This document shows positions 56,210 through 64,000 of a stretch of DNA of 64,000 nt, one piece after another; within the stretch, counting starts at the first letter, position 1, and each line of letters starts with the position of its first letter. Origin of the DNA: Bacteroides ihuae (GTDB lineage: Bacteria > Bacteroidota > Bacteroidia > Bacteroidales > Bacteroidaceae); assembly GCF_900104585.1 (NCBI RefSeq), contig NZ_FNVX01000004.1, positions 124,001 to 188,000 on the forward strand. The letters run 5' to 3'. A model generated the notes under the pieces. That model saw only the letters and a list, made by a program, of their open reading frames with translations, searched no databases and was not told the DNA's origin. Position numbers and translations under genes: made by a program.

Positions 56210-56371
56210 GCAGATCTTAAATATTTACATTATAACACCAACCAACTTATAAATGATGGCCTGTATTCAATAAAAGTTGAGATTGTTCTATTAGCTGTTT
56301 GAGTATTGCACACCACACAAAAGGATTAAAAATGAGTGTTGCAACCCTCAAAATCAGCATAATAATACAGG

Positions 56372-56398
56372 TTGTAACTCCTAAAACTTGTATATTTG
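56372..56398 (+). promoter_or_regulatory. Candidate promoter of the 52-aa ORF
   Basis: TTG (56372-56374), a 16-nt spacer and TATATTTG (56391-56398). The spacer is shorter than usual. Confidence 0.35.
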
Positions 56399-56437
56399 CT
56401 AAAAATGTGAGATTATGGAACGATTGATAGGACAATT

Positions 56438-56596
56438 ATGACAGACTTGATAGAGTTGTCGGAAAAAGACAATAATGAAGATGCTGATACCAAAGATTGC
56501 AACATGCATGGTGATCTGGAACTGCTCGAAAATATTTGGGAAGCAAGGGACAGATTGGGAGATAACGAACCTATGCAAGGCTATTTAGTTGATTAA
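56438..56596 (+). CDS. Small ORF of 52 aa, hypothetical
   Basis: ATG at 56438 to TAA at 56596, acidic (MTDLIELSEK start, YLVD end), no recognisable domain. Its ATG overlaps (ATGA) the stop of a nine-codon ORF beginning at 56415 (MERLIGQL), which could provide translational coupling. It could also be a frameshifted remnant of one gene. A promoter box lies 16 nt before the nine-codon ORF. Confidence 0.35.
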   Translation: MTDLIELSEKDNNEDADTKDCNMHGDLELLENIWEARDRLGDNEPMQGYLVD

Positions 56597-56638
56597 GCTT
56601 ATGAAACAATTTGTCAACATTTAGGTCTATCCTGAATA

Positions 56639-57553
56639 ATGGAAAAAGCACTGGATAAAACTATGACACCCCCCAATTACATCCCCATGCAATGTGCTTC
56701 CGCATTAAATAATCTTAAGCGTAAAGTTCCTTACGGATGGGATTTGAATATCTATCGCGGATGTGAACATGGTTGCAAATACTGCTATGCCATGTACTCT
56801 CATGACTACCTGAAAGATGGGAATTATTTCGGCAATATCTATGCAAAAACAAATGTTGCAGAGTGGCTCGAGAAAGAATTGCGTGCATCGTCGTGGAAAC
56901 GGGAGATCGTGAATATTGGTGGGGTAACAGATAGCTATCAACCGGCTGAAGCGCAATATCAACTAATGCCGGACATCCTGAAACTCCTTATCAAGTATAA
57001 AACTCCTGCTATTATTTCGACGAAATCGGATCTTATCTTACGAGACTATGAGCTGATTGATCAGCTTTCACGCATTACTTACATCAACGTAGCAGCCACC
57101 ATCACAACAATGGATGAAGCTGTACGCGAGAAAATAGAACCGGGTGGCTGTACCTCCGCTCGACGCTTCGAGATGCTTAAAACTTTTCGAAAAACAAATG
57201 CTTCTATTGGGCTGCATGTGATGCCGATTATTCCGTATCTAACTGATGGGGAGGAGAATTTGGAATCACTTTTTGCACATGCAAAAGATTCCGGTGTGCA
57301 CTACGCGTTACCGGGAACTCTCTATCTACGAGGAAAGACACGACCTTATTTTCTCGACTTTATTCGAATGGAATATCCTGATATATTTGAAAAGATCAAC
57401 CAATTATACAAAAAGGGCGGAGCCGGCAAAGAATATAAAGAAGGTCTATATGCCGTAGTGAATCGTCTGCGAAATAAATACGGAATAACAGGCGCCTATT
57501 CCGGTATTATAAAAGAGAAAATGTATAAAGAAAAGACTTTGTTCGACGAATAA
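56639..57553 (+). CDS. Radical SAM protein, SPL-like / Rv2578c family
   Basis: A 304-aa protein with the radical SAM triad Cys42, Cys46 and Cys49 in RGCEHGCKYCYA. The central part has GGVTDSYQPAEA and ISTKSDLILRD, typical of the spore photoproduct lyase-like Rv2578c family. Spore photoproduct lyase itself repairs UV lesions, but non-sporing bacteria carry these relatives with no proven substrate. It is a single gene on the plus strand. Confidence 0.85.
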   Translation: MEKALDKTMTPPNYIPMQCASALNNLKRKVPYGWDLNIYRGCEHGCKYCYAMYSHDYLKDGNYFGNIYAKTNVAEWLEKELRASSWKREIVNIGGVTDSYQPAEAQYQLMPDILKLLIKYKTPAIISTKSDLILRDYELIDQLSRITYINVAATITTMDEAVREKIEPGGCTSARRFEMLKTFRKTNASIGLHVMPIIPYLTDGEENLESLFAHAKDSGVHYALPGTLYLRGKTRPYFLDFIRMEYPDIFEKINQLYKKGGAGKEYKEGLYAVVNRLRNKYGITGAYSGIIKEKMYKEKTLFDE

Positions 57554-57670
57554 AAACACTCAAAGCTTTATTTTTCTTCCATAAACTAAAAAAAACTTTC
57601 TCCGGTGAGTACAAAAGAAGAGGTAGCCTTGTATAGGGTATAAAGGACCTGTTTTAATACATTCACATCT

Positions 57671-58756
57671 ATGGAAAAGGAGAAAGAAATACCCGCCATT
57701 TTTTCAGAAACATCTCAGCGTATACTTAAGGAAGGCGAACCTATTCTAAGTAGCAAAGAGAAGGAAAAGATGTGGGCAAACATTGACCGACGTACCCGGC
57801 ATATTCCCCGATATATGCAACGCTCTACATGGTATGTTGCTGCTTCCATTGCTATAGTGGCAATAGGCAGTTGGATATTACTATTCAATTCGCCTTTCAC
57901 AAGCAATCCGTACACTCGCCTTTCCGAATTGGTAAATGTGGATACGTTAAAGTCAACCCAACTTTATATAGAAAATCAACAAATAGAGTTGGGCGAACAA
58001 GTGGAAATTCACTGTTTGCCTTCTACCAACCAAGTAGAAGTTAGCTCGCCAAATGGTGCTTCGTTCAAATTATCCGTTCCATCGGGAAAAGGAACCTACA
58101 TGCAACTGGCCGTGCCTAAAGGAAAACGTGCGCAGGTTATTCTCGCAGATAAATCAAAAATAACCTTGCGAGCACAATCCAAACTAATCTTCCCTTTACA
58201 ATTTGTTGAGAAAAAACGAGAAGTAAAGCTTGAGGGTGAGGCTTACATGCAGATCAGCCACAACGAGCATCAGCGATTCATCACCCAAACCAATACGATG
58301 GAAATATGCGTACTTGGCACAGATTTTTTGGTGGTAGCCTACCCACACAGCCAAGAGCAGTCGGTAGTGCTGGTCAAAGGTTCCGTGCAGATAACTCCCA
58401 AAGAAGGGAAAGCAGTAAGAATATCTCCCAACCAGAAATATATATACAACAGTTCTACATCGAGAGCATCATTGTTTAGTAACGTAGATGTTGTACCAAT
58501 GATTAGTTGGAAAGAAAATCTTCTTATCATACAAAACCAATCTTTAGGCGAAGTACTTAAAACCATTGAAGGATATTACAATGTAAGTTTCAGTTATAAC
58601 TGGAATGAACTTCAAAGCATACACATTACCGGAAAGCTTGATGTCAGCGTATCTCTGGATGAAATATTAGAGAACCTCTCCAAGATAGCTCCTATCAAAA
58701 TAGAGAATGACCGAAAAACGATAAAAATTGAAAAAACGAACCTTAAAGATCATTAG
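57671..58756 (+). CDS. FecR-type anti-sigma factor / sensor
   Basis: A 361-aa inner-membrane protein: a short cytosolic N terminus, one membrane segment (about residues 55-72, YVAASIAIVAIGSWILL), a periplasmic FecR domain (about 145-245, with MQLAVPKGKRAQVIL, LRAQSKLIFP, VLGTDFLVVAYP) and a C-terminal DUF4974/STN-like domain (ILIIQNQSLGEVLKTIEGYY region to the end). FecR proteins link an STN-bearing SusC to an ECF sigma factor. No sigma gene lies directly upstream; the preceding gene is the radical SAM protein. Confidence 0.92.
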   Translation: MEKEKEIPAIFSETSQRILKEGEPILSSKEKEKMWANIDRRTRHIPRYMQRSTWYVAASIAIVAIGSWILLFNSPFTSNPYTRLSELVNVDTLKSTQLYIENQQIELGEQVEIHCLPSTNQVEVSSPNGASFKLSVPSGKGTYMQLAVPKGKRAQVILADKSKITLRAQSKLIFPLQFVEKKREVKLEGEAYMQISHNEHQRFITQTNTMEICVLGTDFLVVAYPHSQEQSVVLVKGSVQITPKEGKAVRISPNQKYIYNSSTSRASLFSNVDVVPMISWKENLLIIQNQSLGEVLKTIEGYYNVSFSYNWNELQSIHITGKLDVSVSLDEILENLSKIAPIKIENDRKTIKIEKTNLKDH

Positions 58757-58868
58757 CCTATGACATAGAAAAGATATGAACCAAAAGAAAAAAGCTGGAA
58801 AATAGTGCGAATATTTCCCAGCCCAAGACTTTGATACTAAAAGTTTTAATAACCAAAATCTATCAATA

Positions 58869-61800
58869 ATGAATAAAAGACATTATCTCTGCAAGTATAC
58901 AAAATTTCTCTGTAATAAGCTGATGCTTACGAGTTATATTTTGTTTTTCCTAGGTGTAACTGTACAACCTACATACGCCAATACAGATCCGGCAACAGTG
59001 ACGAAAACCGGAGATATAATAATCAATGTAACCAATAAACCAATACGAGAAGTACTCACTCTGATTGAGAAACAGAGCAAATTTATCTTCGTATATAATA
59101 GCGAAAGCGTTAAGCTAAACAAAACAGTAACTTTAAACATCACTTCTACTTCAATAAATGAGGTGATGTCGCTATTACTAAAAGGTACTTCATTAACATA
59201 CGAAGTATCGGACAGGCAAATACTAATCATACCGGCTACTGAGAAACAGCTCCAAAGCACAAATAGAACAACTGTGTCTGGAGTTGTTTCTGATGAAAAT
59301 GGGGAGCCTCTCATTGGTGTCAATGTACAAGTAAAAGGAGAATCGAGTGGCACTATCACAGATACTGAAGGCAAATATTCCATGACTGTACCTGCCGGTA
59401 AATCGCTTCTTTTCTCTTATATCGGCTACAAGCGTTTGGAACTAAAAGCACAAGCACAAATGAAGGTGCAAATGGCAAGTGATGCTGAAGTGCTTAATGA
59501 AGTAGTAGTTGTAGGTTACGGAACAATGAAGAAAAGTGATCTTACCGGTTCTGTATCGGGCGTGAAGGCAAAAGATTTCAATACCGGATTGGTTACATCT
59601 CCTTCACAACTCATCCAAGGACGCGTAGCTGGTGTAAATATTACCAATAACGGTGGTGAGCCTGGTGGCGGTGTTACCGTACGTGTTCGTGGCTCCAACT
59701 CTATTCGCTCGGGACAAGATCCGCTCTATGTGGTAGATGGTGTGCCATTGGATGCATCAGAAGATCAGCAACCTTCGGGTGCCAGTATTTCAGGCATAGG
59801 AAGCACAGGGAAAAAGAATCCGCTGAATTTCTTAAATCCTGATGACATTGAATCAATAGATATCTTAAAAGATGCTTCGGCTACCGCTATTTATGGGGCT
59901 CGCGGTGCCAACGGAGTAATTATGGTTACTACGAAAAAGGGAGTAGAAGGGCAAAGCAAAATATCTTACTCAGCTTATGCCAGTGTTTCAGAACTCCCCA
60001 GTCAGTACGAGGTGCTTTCAGCCGATCAGTATAGGGCATTTGCCACAGAAAAAGGAGTAACGATTGATGATGGCAAGGCGAACACAAACTGGCAAGATGA
60101 GATCTTTCGCACGGCAGTGTCGCAAAGTCACAACTTAGCTATCAGCGGTGGAAGTAAAAGCAGCAATTATCGTGTTTCATTGGGCTATCAAGATCAAGAA
60201 GGTATCATCCTGAGAACCGGGATGAAAAAGTATACCGGACGATTTTATCTTAGTCAGAAGGCATTGAACAATCGTTTGCTTATTGAAGCAAGCTTAATGG
60301 CTACCCGTACCAAAGATCAACGTGCACCATTGGGCCAATCGGGTGGATACGAAGGTGACTTGCTACTGACGGCTTTGAAGGTGAACCCCACCTACCCTAT
60401 TTACAACGAAGATGGAACATATTATCAGAAGAGCAAGGATGTAAGAAATCCTGTAGCAATGATTAATCTGACAAACGATAATACGCAAACGGACAGAGTT
60501 CTGGCAAACGTTACAGGGACACTGGATATCTGGAAGAACCTGAAATATAAGATGAATGTCGCTTTCGATCAGACGAAAGCGAGCAGAAAGGTGACTCAGG
60601 ATAAAGAGCTGATTTACATGACCGATAAAGGAACTGTAGACATTAACAATGTGGAATCCGGCAATTATTTGATCGAAAATTATCTGACGTATAACTTCGA
60701 TATCAAACAGGATCACCATTTTAACTTACTGGCAGGTCATTCTTACCAAAGATTCCGCAACTATTGGTACAGCTTCTCCGAAGATGGATTTGACATTGAC
60801 AATATAGATTATTTGTATGATTTATCTTTTGGAAATAACACCTCTATAACGGGTTTGTCCGACGTCACAGTGAATGAGTTGCAATCTTTCTTCGGACGTG
60901 TAAACTACAACTTAATGGACAAGTATTTGCTCACGGCCAACTTCCGTGTAGATGGTTCTACTAAATTTGGAGACAACAACAAGTATGGATTCTTCCCTTC
61001 TGCAGCCTTTGCATGGCGCATGAGTGAAGAGCAGTTCATCAAGAAAATGAACTTCTTTGATAACCTGAAGTTACGTTTTAGTTGGGGTATCACTGGTAAT
61101 CAGGAAATTCCCAACAAGATTTCACAGATTATGTTGGGAAGTACTGACGGCGCCATACTTGATGGTGGAACAACGGTTGTGCAAGGTATCACGCTAACCA
61201 GAACACCCAACCCTAATTTGAAGTGGGAACGTACAGAACAAGCGAATGTCGGCGTGGATTTCGCTATCTTCAAAAATCGCCTGAGTGGAACAATTGATTT
61301 ATTCTCTAAGACCACGAAAGATGTGCTTTTGCAAGTATATTCCATCGCTCCCGCACCAACAACACAAGTATGGAGCAACGTGCCCGATATGAAGATCGTA
61401 AATAAAGGTATAGAAATAGGCCTAAATGGAGTAATCATAGATAGTAAAGACTGGAGATGGAATGCAGGAGTAAATTTCTCATCGATTAAAAACGAAGTAA
61501 AGAATCTACCGATGTCATCCATTACCACAGGAAATCCTAGCGGCCCTGGCATCACCGGATTCTCATCACAAATTATTAAAAGTGGCTACCCAATAGGTAC
61601 ATTTTGGGGATATAACTTCCTTGGATTCGACGAAAACGGCAAAAGTCTATATGAGCTGGACAGTGATGGAAGAAAGGTTGAAAAACGCATCGGTAATGCA
61701 CAGCCGGACTTTTCTCTGAATTTCAACACAACAGTAGCTTGGAAAAACTTCGACCTGAACCTGTACTTCAACAGTGTGGTAGGAAACGATATCTATAACA

Positions 61801-62171
61801 ATCTGGCTAATGTGATAGACAACCTGAGCATGTTTTCAAAGGGAAGTAACACCACCGTTCACGCCACAAAGACTAATGAATCGTTTGATAACGTACTCGA
61901 TTATTCCAGTCGTTATATTGAAGACGGATCATACCTAAGATTGAGCAGTGCCACGCTGGGATACACAGTGCCATTGAAAAACAAAAAATGGATTAGCAAC
62001 TTACGCTTCTCATTAACCGGAAATAACCTATTTGTTATTACAAGCTATTCAGGATATGACCCTGAAGTGAACTCCAGTAGAACAAGTAACGGAGTGCCGG
62101 CACTAGGTATCGGTTGGACCAACTACCCAATGGCGCGTAGTTATAGCTTTGGTGTCTCTGTAGACTTCTAA
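58869..62171 (+). CDS. SusC-like TonB-dependent transducer/transporter with STN domain
   Basis: A 1100-aa outer-membrane protein. After a signal peptide (ending TYAN) comes an STN domain (about residues 48-122), a carboxypeptidase-regulatory-like domain (about 133-210), the NEVVVVGYG link, a plug (LYVVDGVP, IESIDILKDASATAIYG, ARGANGVIMVTTKKG) and a barrel ending SYSFGVSVDF. The STN domain marks transducers that signal to a FecR protein; the FecR gene lies 112 nt upstream. It differs from the two SusC proteins of the arabinan PUL, which have no STN. The glycan is unknown. Confidence 0.94.
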   Translation: MNKRHYLCKYTKFLCNKLMLTSYILFFLGVTVQPTYANTDPATVTKTGDIIINVTNKPIREVLTLIEKQSKFIFVYNSESVKLNKTVTLNITSTSINEVMSLLLKGTSLTYEVSDRQILIIPATEKQLQSTNRTTVSGVVSDENGEPLIGVNVQVKGESSGTITDTEGKYSMTVPAGKSLLFSYIGYKRLELKAQAQMKVQMASDAEVLNEVVVVGYGTMKKSDLTGSVSGVKAKDFNTGLVTSPSQLIQGRVAGVNITNNGGEPGGGVTVRVRGSNSIRSGQDPLYVVDGVPLDASEDQQPSGASISGIGSTGKKNPLNFLNPDDIESIDILKDASATAIYGARGANGVIMVTTKKGVEGQSKISYSAYASVSELPSQYEVLSADQYRAFATEKGVTIDDGKANTNWQDEIFRTAVSQSHNLAISGGSKSSNYRVSLGYQDQEGIILRTGMKKYTGRFYLSQKALNNRLLIEASLMATRTKDQRAPLGQSGGYEGDLLLTALKVNPTYPIYNEDGTYYQKSKDVRNPVAMINLTNDNTQTDRVLANVTGTLDIWKNLKYKMNVAFDQTKASRKVTQDKELIYMTDKGTVDINNVESGNYLIENYLTYNFDIKQDHHFNLLAGHSYQRFRNYWYSFSEDGFDIDNIDYLYDLSFGNNTSITGLSDVTVNELQSFFGRVNYNLMDKYLLTANFRVDGSTKFGDNNKYGFFPSAAFAWRMSEEQFIKKMNFFDNLKLRFSWGITGNQEIPNKISQIMLGSTDGAILDGGTTVVQGITLTRTPNPNLKWERTEQANVGVDFAIFKNRLSGTIDLFSKTTKDVLLQVYSIAPAPTTQVWSNVPDMKIVNKGIEIGLNGVIIDSKDWRWNAGVNFSSIKNEVKNLPMSSITTGNPSGPGITGFSSQIIKSGYPIGTFWGYNFLGFDENGKSLYELDSDGRKVEKRIGNAQPDFSLNFNTTVAWKNFDLNLYFNSVVGNDIYNNLANVIDNLSMFSKGSNTTVHATKTNESFDNVLDYSSRYIEDGSYLRLSSATLGYTVPLKNKKWISNLRFSLTGNNLFVITSYSGYDPEVNSSRTSNGVPALGIGWTNYPMARSYSFGVSVDF

Positions 62172-62185
62172 CAATTAATAAAGAA

Positions 62186-63751
62186 ATGAGTATGAAAAAG
62201 ATAGCAATTATACTATATACGGCTCTTATCAGCACTTTTATGATAGGCTGTACAGACTTGAAAGAAGAGATTTTGAATGAACAAGATAGTTCGCAGGTCA
62301 TCTCTGATAGTCAAAATGCAAAGATGATCGTTGCTCCTGCTTACGCTTATCTAAGGGATTTGCAAAGCCGAAGTGGTGTATGGTTGGTGCTGGAGAGTGT
62401 AACAGACGAACTCGCTTTCCCTACACGCGGAACCGATTGGAACAATGCTGACTACAGAACCTTGTTTACGCATGAATACACCAGCAAAAACGGTTATATC
62501 AAGAACACATGGAACAGCTTTATGCTGGGAATAACAAAATGTAACGTAGCTCTGCAATATCTTACTAAGTTGGAACAAACTGATGAGATAAAGAATTATG
62601 TGAATGAAACGCTATTTATCAGAGCACTATGCATGTATCACTTGATGGATTGCTTCGGTCACTTCCCTATGCGTGAATATACCGAAACTGATTATTCCGT
62701 TTTACCTAAAATACTAAGCAGAGAAGAGGCTTTAACCAGAATCGTTGATGAATTAAAAACGATTATTCCTCTTTTGAAAGAGAAAGGGGATGTACCTTAC
62801 GGAAGAATCACCAAAGCTGCTGCCCAAACTCTTTTGGCAAAAGTTTATCTAAACTATCAGGTATATACTGGTACAGCTCCTACTTTCAGCGATGGACAAA
62901 GCAAATGGGCAGAAGCGAGTGCACAATGCGATAGCATTATCAACTCCGGAAAATATACACTGGCTGATGATTTTTGGAAGCTGTACTTAGCTTATAATGA
63001 GACATATTCGGATCAGACAGAAACTATTTTGCCTATTATATTCAACAATAGCGTAGGCTTAAAAGGCATTCCATGGCTTAACATCACGCTGCACTACAAC
63101 CAAAAGTTTGGAAATTTCAGTATGTGGAATGGTTGTTGCACTACACCTACATTCCTCAATACGTGGGATACGACCGACCCTCGCTATCAAGACAATCGTC
63201 TGAAAAGTCAGGTAGGTTTCAATTTGGGTATTCTCGTAGGGCAGCAATATTCAGCAAGTGGTGCAGAACTATTGACCCGAACCGGAGCAAAACTGATCTT
63301 CACACCCGAGTTTAGTATTCAGAATTCGTCAGAAGCTCAAGGAGCACGTGTCGTTAAATATGCTCCGGATCCAACGTCAACGTATGGCAGCAACAGTGAA
63401 AATGATTTCCAATACTATAGACTGGCTGATATCTACTTGATGAGGGCGGAAGCTAAATACCGTTCGGGAGATATTGACGGAGCATTAGCAGATATCAACA
63501 CATTAAGGAGTAAAAGAAACGTTGCCACATACCAAAAAGAAGATCTCAACTTGGAAAAGATCTATAACGAACGCGGATATGAATTCTATTGGGATGGACC
63601 TTCACGTCGCAATGACATGGTACGATTCAATCGTTACTCTGAAGCACGATATGAAAAACCTGCTTCAGAAACCTCTAGGATTTTATTTCCTATTCCCATT
63701 AGTGCTCGCGAAGCTAACTCGAACCTGGATCAAAATTCTGAATATGAATAA
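62186..63751 (+). CDS. SusD-like surface glycan-binding lipoprotein 3
   Basis: A 521-aa RagB/SusD-family lipoprotein (Cys22 after FMIG). It has GITKCNVALQYL, a helical repeat region with FIRALCMYHLMDCFG, the late YRLADIYLMRAEAKYRSGD and a RGYEFYWDGPSRRNDMVRF near the end. It pairs with the STN-SusC 14 nt upstream. Two stem-loops follow before the next gene. Confidence 0.93.
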   Translation: MSMKKIAIILYTALISTFMIGCTDLKEEILNEQDSSQVISDSQNAKMIVAPAYAYLRDLQSRSGVWLVLESVTDELAFPTRGTDWNNADYRTLFTHEYTSKNGYIKNTWNSFMLGITKCNVALQYLTKLEQTDEIKNYVNETLFIRALCMYHLMDCFGHFPMREYTETDYSVLPKILSREEALTRIVDELKTIIPLLKEKGDVPYGRITKAAAQTLLAKVYLNYQVYTGTAPTFSDGQSKWAEASAQCDSIINSGKYTLADDFWKLYLAYNETYSDQTETILPIIFNNSVGLKGIPWLNITLHYNQKFGNFSMWNGCCTTPTFLNTWDTTDPRYQDNRLKSQVGFNLGILVGQQYSASGAELLTRTGAKLIFTPEFSIQNSSEAQGARVVKYAPDPTSTYGSNSENDFQYYRLADIYLMRAEAKYRSGDIDGALADINTLRSKRNVATYQKEDLNLEKIYNERGYEFYWDGPSRRNDMVRFNRYSEARYEKPASETSRILFPIPISAREANSNLDQNSEYE

Positions 63752-63794
63752 GAAACTCAGTTATAATTATGTTTAAGTAAAAGAGAGCAGACGT

Positions 63795-63879
63795 CAAGGA
63801 AGGTTGGCTTAAAAAAGACCTTTTTAACCAGCCTTTCCTTGTAGTCTCAAATCTTTTTCACAACCTTTGGGGTTGTGAA
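63795..63879 (+). other. Two stem-loops between SusD3 and the next gene
   Basis: An imperfect hairpin spans 63795-63841. A perfect 9-bp one (63857-63865 with 63871-63879, 5-nt loop) follows. As after SusD2 (23637-23675), this probably lowers expression of downstream genes or protects the susCD message. Confidence 0.5.
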
Positions 63880-63899
63880 GACAAAATCGATCGAATAAC

Positions 63900-64000
63900 A
63901 TGAAGAAATACTTTCTACAGTTTATTATAGTCTCTCTCCTTTCACTCAATGCTCACTCTTCTCTTCGAGCACAAGAAGTAGACTTCATCCTACCTCCATG
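63900..64000 (+). CDS. Secreted protein, partial at the window edge
   Basis: The reading frame from the ATG at 63900 encodes MKKYFLQFIIVSLLSL followed by a signal-peptide cleavage region SLRAQ, then EVDFILPP. Only 33 codons are inside the window. Position after a susCD pair suggests a PUL enzyme or binding protein. The family cannot be determined. Confidence 0.65.
   Translation, partial: MKKYFLQFIIVSLLSLNAHSSLRAQEVDFILPP

Noticed and set aside
1..64000. CRISPR arrays, tRNA or rRNA genes, insertion sequences, phage genes
   Set aside because: Read-through of the intergenic regions showed no regularly spaced repeats, no cloverleaf-like sequence and no transposase or integrase frame.

Overview
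The window reads as a chromosomal segment of a gut Bacteroides close to B. thetaiotaomicron. The evidence is AT-rich DNA, tandem SusC/SusD pairs, a hybrid two-component sensor (HTCS), Bacteroides-type -7 boxes (TAnnTTTG) before many genes, few Shine-Dalgarno sequences, and a gene order that I recognise as the B. theta arabinan locus (BT0346-BT0369). That identification comes from memory of the locus, not from a search.

About 1-39,400 is an arabinan/L-arabinose utilisation region. A leftward operon (7278 to 2) carries a GH43 lipoprotein, a large GH51, a second GH43 and, at its far end, a heparinase II/III-fold lyase. A rightward HTCS gene (7447-11736) diverges from it. A rightward PUL operon follows (12100-25585): a two-LamG surface lipoprotein, SusC1, SusD1, SusC2, SusD2 and a GH43 endo-arabinanase lipoprotein. 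After a strong terminator comes the arabinose catabolic operon (25719-33169): mutarotase, Na+ symporter, the Nudix-type repressor AraR, AraD, AraA and AraB. A second group (33330-39381) has a GH97, a GH51, transketolase and RpiB. Together they account for surface cutting, outer-membrane import, periplasmic debranching to arabinose, uptake, conversion to xylulose-5-phosphate and entry into the pentose phosphate pathway.

The two PUL promoters share one architecture: two GTCCAC half-sites 21 bp apart, then 21 or 22 bp to a TAnnTTTG box. This is a strong candidate for the HTCS operator. A GTGT-N7-ACAC element overlaps the distal half-site and recurs at the catabolic operon promoter, so it is a candidate AraR operator.

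From 39,400 to 64,000 the content is mixed. There is a 765-bp gap with a candidate small RNA, an atypical glycyl radical enzyme with its activase (40147-43807), a GH28, and a TPR/ferredoxin/2-oxoacid:ferredoxin oxidoreductase operon that includes a previously easy-to-miss 56-aa membrane protein. Next come a porin and solute-binding protein pair, a Gfo/Idh/MocA oxidoreductase, an ECF sigma/anti-sigma/secreted protein/beta-barrel operon, a guanine deaminase and an SPL-like radical SAM protein. The window ends in a FecR/STN-SusC/SusD locus that runs off the right edge. Two copies of a 105-bp interspersed repeat, in opposite orientation, lie at 11752-11856 and 56105-56209.
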